This document shows, in pieces, positions 6,828 through 8,067 of a DNA stretch of 8,067 nucleotides. Below the pieces are notes generated by a model. It was given only the letters and a program-made list of their open reading frames with translations. It made no database searches and was not told where the DNA came from. Source of the DNA: Microcoleaceae cyanobacterium UBA9251 (GTDB taxonomy: Bacteria; Cyanobacteriota; Cyanobacteriia; Cyanobacteriales; Microcoleaceae). Location of the stretch: NCBI GenBank assembly GCA_003542015.1, contig DPLL01000407.1:12546-20612 (forward strand), in the 5' to 3' direction. The translations under genes and the position numbers were made by a program. Each line of letters starts with the position of its first letter. The first letter of the stretch is position 1.

Positions 6828-6836
6828 ATTATACCA
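6828..6836 (-). promoter_or_regulatory. Extended -10 promoter element of the haemagglutinin gene
   Basis: On the minus strand the sequence reads TGGTATAAT: a consensus -10 with the TGn extension, about 36 bases before the start codon. A -35 of TGTAAA lies 18 bp upstream and is weak, as extended -10 promoters allow. The predicted transcription start falls around 6821, inside a GGAGG (6822-6826), so that GGAGG probably does not act as a Shine-Dalgarno, being also about 29 bases from the ATG. Confidence 0.55.
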
Positions 6837-6890
6837 TTGGGTGTATTAATTTTACATATTTTTACTGATTTTTCAAATTAGGTTTTTTTA

Positions 6891-6933
6891 AACGAACCGC
6901 GAAGACGCGAAGGACACGAAGGAAGAGAGGAGG
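6891..6933. repeat. Purine-rich modular repeat (CGCGAAG family)
   Basis: The stretch AACCGCGAAGACGCGAAGG followed by ACACGAAGGAAGAGAGG lies between the haemagglutinin promoter and the Uma2 gene. It can be aligned module by module with the core of the element at 3899-4112: where that core has CAGAG, this one has CGAAG, while the linking bases ACCGC, CGC, CAC and AGGAAGAGA are kept. Dispersed repeats of this look are common in filamentous cyanobacteria (from memory). No function is evident. Confidence 0.6.
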
Positions 6934-6953
6934 AATTGTATTAAAACGTGATG

Positions 6954-7523
6954 TTATTCTTGAGTTTCTGCTTCTGTAAAAATTGGTGGCCAAAGTTCAG
7001 AAATTGGCAATTCCCAACCAGGAAAAAGTTCTGGGACTGTCAAAATATCCTGATTTCCCAATACCACAGGTTCACCTATTTGATGATAAACTGTCACAGT
7101 TTCTTCATCCGGGTCAATCAGAATTCCCACTTGCGATCCGAGTTCTATAAACTTATTAATTTTCTTTACTATCGGCTTTATGCGATCGCTCTGTGATTTA
7201 ATTTCTACTACCAAGTCTGGGACTAATTCTCCGAAATAACGCGGACTTTTCCTGAGACGTGCGGCCCGAACAAAAGAAACATCAGGTGCGGTAAGATTAG
7301 CATCAGGTAAAATAAAGCCGCCTGCGGAGTCAAAGATTCTTCCCAAGCGACGGGGATTCACCCAAACGAAGAGAAAGGCACTCAAGCGAATGCCGATTTC
7401 GCTAGATACAATATCTGACGGGCCCATTATTACAATTCTCCCACTTTCTAGTTCAACCTGGTAGTCTTGACCGGCTTCTTGGAAAGTTTTTTGGACTTTT
7501 TCTAAGTCTTTGACTGTCATCAT
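6954..7523 (-). CDS. Uma2 family (DUF820) PD-(D/E)XK nuclease-like protein
   Basis: Member of a family hugely multiplied in cyanobacteria, with a restriction-endonuclease-like fold but no established biological role. The 189 residues carry the expected core: Asp81 in APDVSFV and the Glu107-Ile-Lys109 of PDLVVEIKS form the PD-(D/E)XK pattern, followed by helix residues SDRIKPIVKKINKFIELGSQVGILIDP and the strand TVTVYHQ. The active-site residues look intact, so nuclease activity is possible. The start is one of two adjacent ATGs (7521-7523 or 7518-7520). AAGGA stands about 9 bases before the first, an adequate ribosome binding site. It lies 91 bp downstream of the IscA-type gene on the same strand. 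No antitoxin or methylase accompanies it, so a restriction or toxin role is not suggested. Confidence 0.9.
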   Translation of the reverse strand: MMTVKDLEKVQKTFQEAGQDYQVELESGRIVIMGPSDIVSSEIGIRLSAFLFVWVNPRRLGRIFDSAGGFILPDANLTAPDVSFVRAARLRKSPRYFGELVPDLVVEIKSQSDRIKPIVKKINKFIELGSQVGILIDPDEETVTVYHQIGEPVVLGNQDILTVPELFPGWELPISELWPPIFTEAETQE

Positions 7524-7544
7524 ATTGGTTATTCCTTAATTTGT

Positions 7545-7606
7545 CAGGTGCGTCAGTCTTTAGCATATTCACAATTAGCAGAATTATCTGCAACTGACGC
7601 ACCCTA
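7545..7606. repeat. Small inverted-repeat (MITE-like) element
   Basis: GGTGCGTCAG at 7547-7556 is perfectly mirrored by CTGACGCACC at 7594-7603, with 37 bp between the arms. Flanking bases extend the likeness on both sides (GTCAGGTGCGTCAG against GTAGGGTGCGTCAG when the right arm is inverted). It carries no coding capacity. The long loop and lack of a T-tract argue against an intrinsic terminator. The TAGGGTGCGTCAG end recurs at 2798-2810, supporting a dispersed repeat family. Confidence 0.65.
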
Positions 7607-7614
7607 CTGTTTGG

Positions 7615-7944
7615 TTATTCCCTGGCTGAAAAAGAATTGCCGCAGCTACAACTTTTAGCCGCATTAGGATTGTGAAATCGGAAACCTCCGCCCATCAAGT
7701 CCTCTGAATAGTCCAAGGTGAGCTCGTTGAGATATTTTAAGTCCTGGGGGTCGATCGCGATTTGGATGCCCTCAGACTCGCAAATGGTGGCTGCTGGGGC
7801 GATCGTATCTTCAAAACCCATTGTATAGGACAAACCGGAGCAGCCGCTCGATTCCACGCCCAGGTGAAATAAAGCATTGGGGTTTGGATACTTCGACTTG
7901 AGACGGGTTACTTCCAGGGCTGCGGTTTTACTCAGATGAATCAT
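7615..7944 (-). CDS. HesB/IscA/ErpA-type iron-sulfur cluster assembly protein
   Basis: A-type carrier that binds iron or Fe-S clusters and passes them to apo-proteins in the cytoplasm. At 109 residues it has typical family length. The three conserved cysteines are in place: Cys35 in SSGCSGLSYTMGF, and Cys99 and Cys101 in the C-terminal SCSCGNSF. LDYSEDLMGGGFRFHNPNA is the family's conserved strand-loop before the CxC. An additional Cys55 is not part of the motif. The family contains IscA, SufA and ErpA paralogues that I cannot separate without a tree, and no isc or suf genes are adjacent, so no symbol is given. The ATG at 7942-7944 fits the conserved N-terminus (MIHLSKTAALEV), although the upstream AT-rich sequence has no strong ribosome binding site. 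Its upstream region is occupied by heptad repeats. Confidence 0.94.
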   Translation of the reverse strand: MIHLSKTAALEVTRLKSKYPNPNALFHLGVESSGCSGLSYTMGFEDTIAPAATICESEGIQIAIDPQDLKYLNELTLDYSEDLMGGGFRFHNPNAAKSCSCGNSFSARE

Positions 7945-7961
7945 TAATTTTATTGGGTTCT

Positions 7962-8017
7962 TGGTTACTGGTTACTGGTTACTGGTTACTGGTTATTGGT
8001 TACTGGTTATTGGTTAC
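7962..8017. repeat. Heptad repeat array TGGTTAY, eight units
   Basis: Eight gapless 7-bp units: TGGTTAC four times, then TGGTTAT, TGGTTAC, TGGTTAT, TGGTTAC. It begins 17 bp upstream of the IscA-type gene's start codon, so it probably lies in or just before that gene's promoter and leader. It is the same general class as the array at 1153-1215. Confidence 0.93.
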
Positions 8018-8028
8018 TGATTGGCGCA

Positions 8029-8067
8029 AATAACGAATAACGAATAACAAATAACGAATAACAAATA
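8029..8067. repeat. Heptad repeat array AATAACR, runs off the window
   Basis: Units AATAACG, AATAACG, AATAACA, AATAACG, AATAACA and a truncated AATA at the window edge. The reverse complement (YGTTATT) is close to the neighbouring array's unit, so the two arrays face each other across an 11-bp centre (8018-8028). The array continues beyond the window by an unknown length. Confidence 0.9.

Noticed and set aside
7545..7606. Rho-independent terminator after the IscA-type gene
   Set aside because: The inverted arms are 37 bp apart and no T-run follows on the minus strand; a small mobile repeat explains it better.
6954..7944. Uma2 and IscA-type genes as a toxin-antitoxin or defence pair
   Set aside because: The IscA-type protein is a recognisable Fe-S carrier, the genes are 91 bp apart with a mobile repeat between them, and no partner typical of defence systems is present.
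7962..8067. CRISPR array
   Set aside because: Units are 7 bp, directly abutting and without unique spacers, so these are simple tandem repeats.

Overview
The window looks like chromosomal DNA of a filamentous cyanobacterium, probably of the Oscillatoria/Microcoleus type. Four things point there. The octamer GCGATCGC (HIP1) occurs seven times in about 8 kb. There are arrays of 7-bp short tandem repeats. A PATAN-receiver (PatA-like) response regulator is present, a family largely confined to cyanobacteria. The large secreted haemagglutinin-type protein has the C-terminal tail common in cyanobacterial homologues. The genus is inferred, not proven.

Layout, left to right. The plus strand carries truB (5' end outside the window), with yidD 2 bp behind it, likely one transcript. 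A 393-bp gene-free stretch follows (1162-1554), filled with heptad repeats, a 15-bp tandem repeat of five perfect units plus a decayed sixth, a nested inverted-repeat structure and a candidate promoter. Next come a PATAN-receiver response regulator and a family 2 glycosyltransferase, both on the plus strand. A tandemly duplicated 102-bp element (3899-4112) fills the convergent gap before a 892-residue TpsA-type filamentous haemagglutinin on the minus strand. Further right, also on the minus strand, are a Uma2-family (DUF820) protein and a HesB/IscA-type iron-sulfur protein. The window ends in two facing heptad-repeat arrays.

The genes do not form one obvious pathway. truB (tRNA/RNA modification) and yidD (membrane protein insertion) are housekeeping. 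The receiver protein, glycosyltransferase and secreted haemagglutinin could all relate to surface properties or motility, but they are separate transcription units and the link is only by proximity. No TpsB (outer-membrane transporter) partner, chemotaxis gene or CRISPR array is present.

I see no clearly new multi-gene system. The most unusual content is the intergenic repeats: a perfect 15-bp tandem array, a duplicated element with terminal inverted repeats, a second repeat that shares its module architecture with different module bases, a small MITE-like element with a degenerate relative 4.7 kb away, and heptad arrays, one of which runs into the yidD stop codon.
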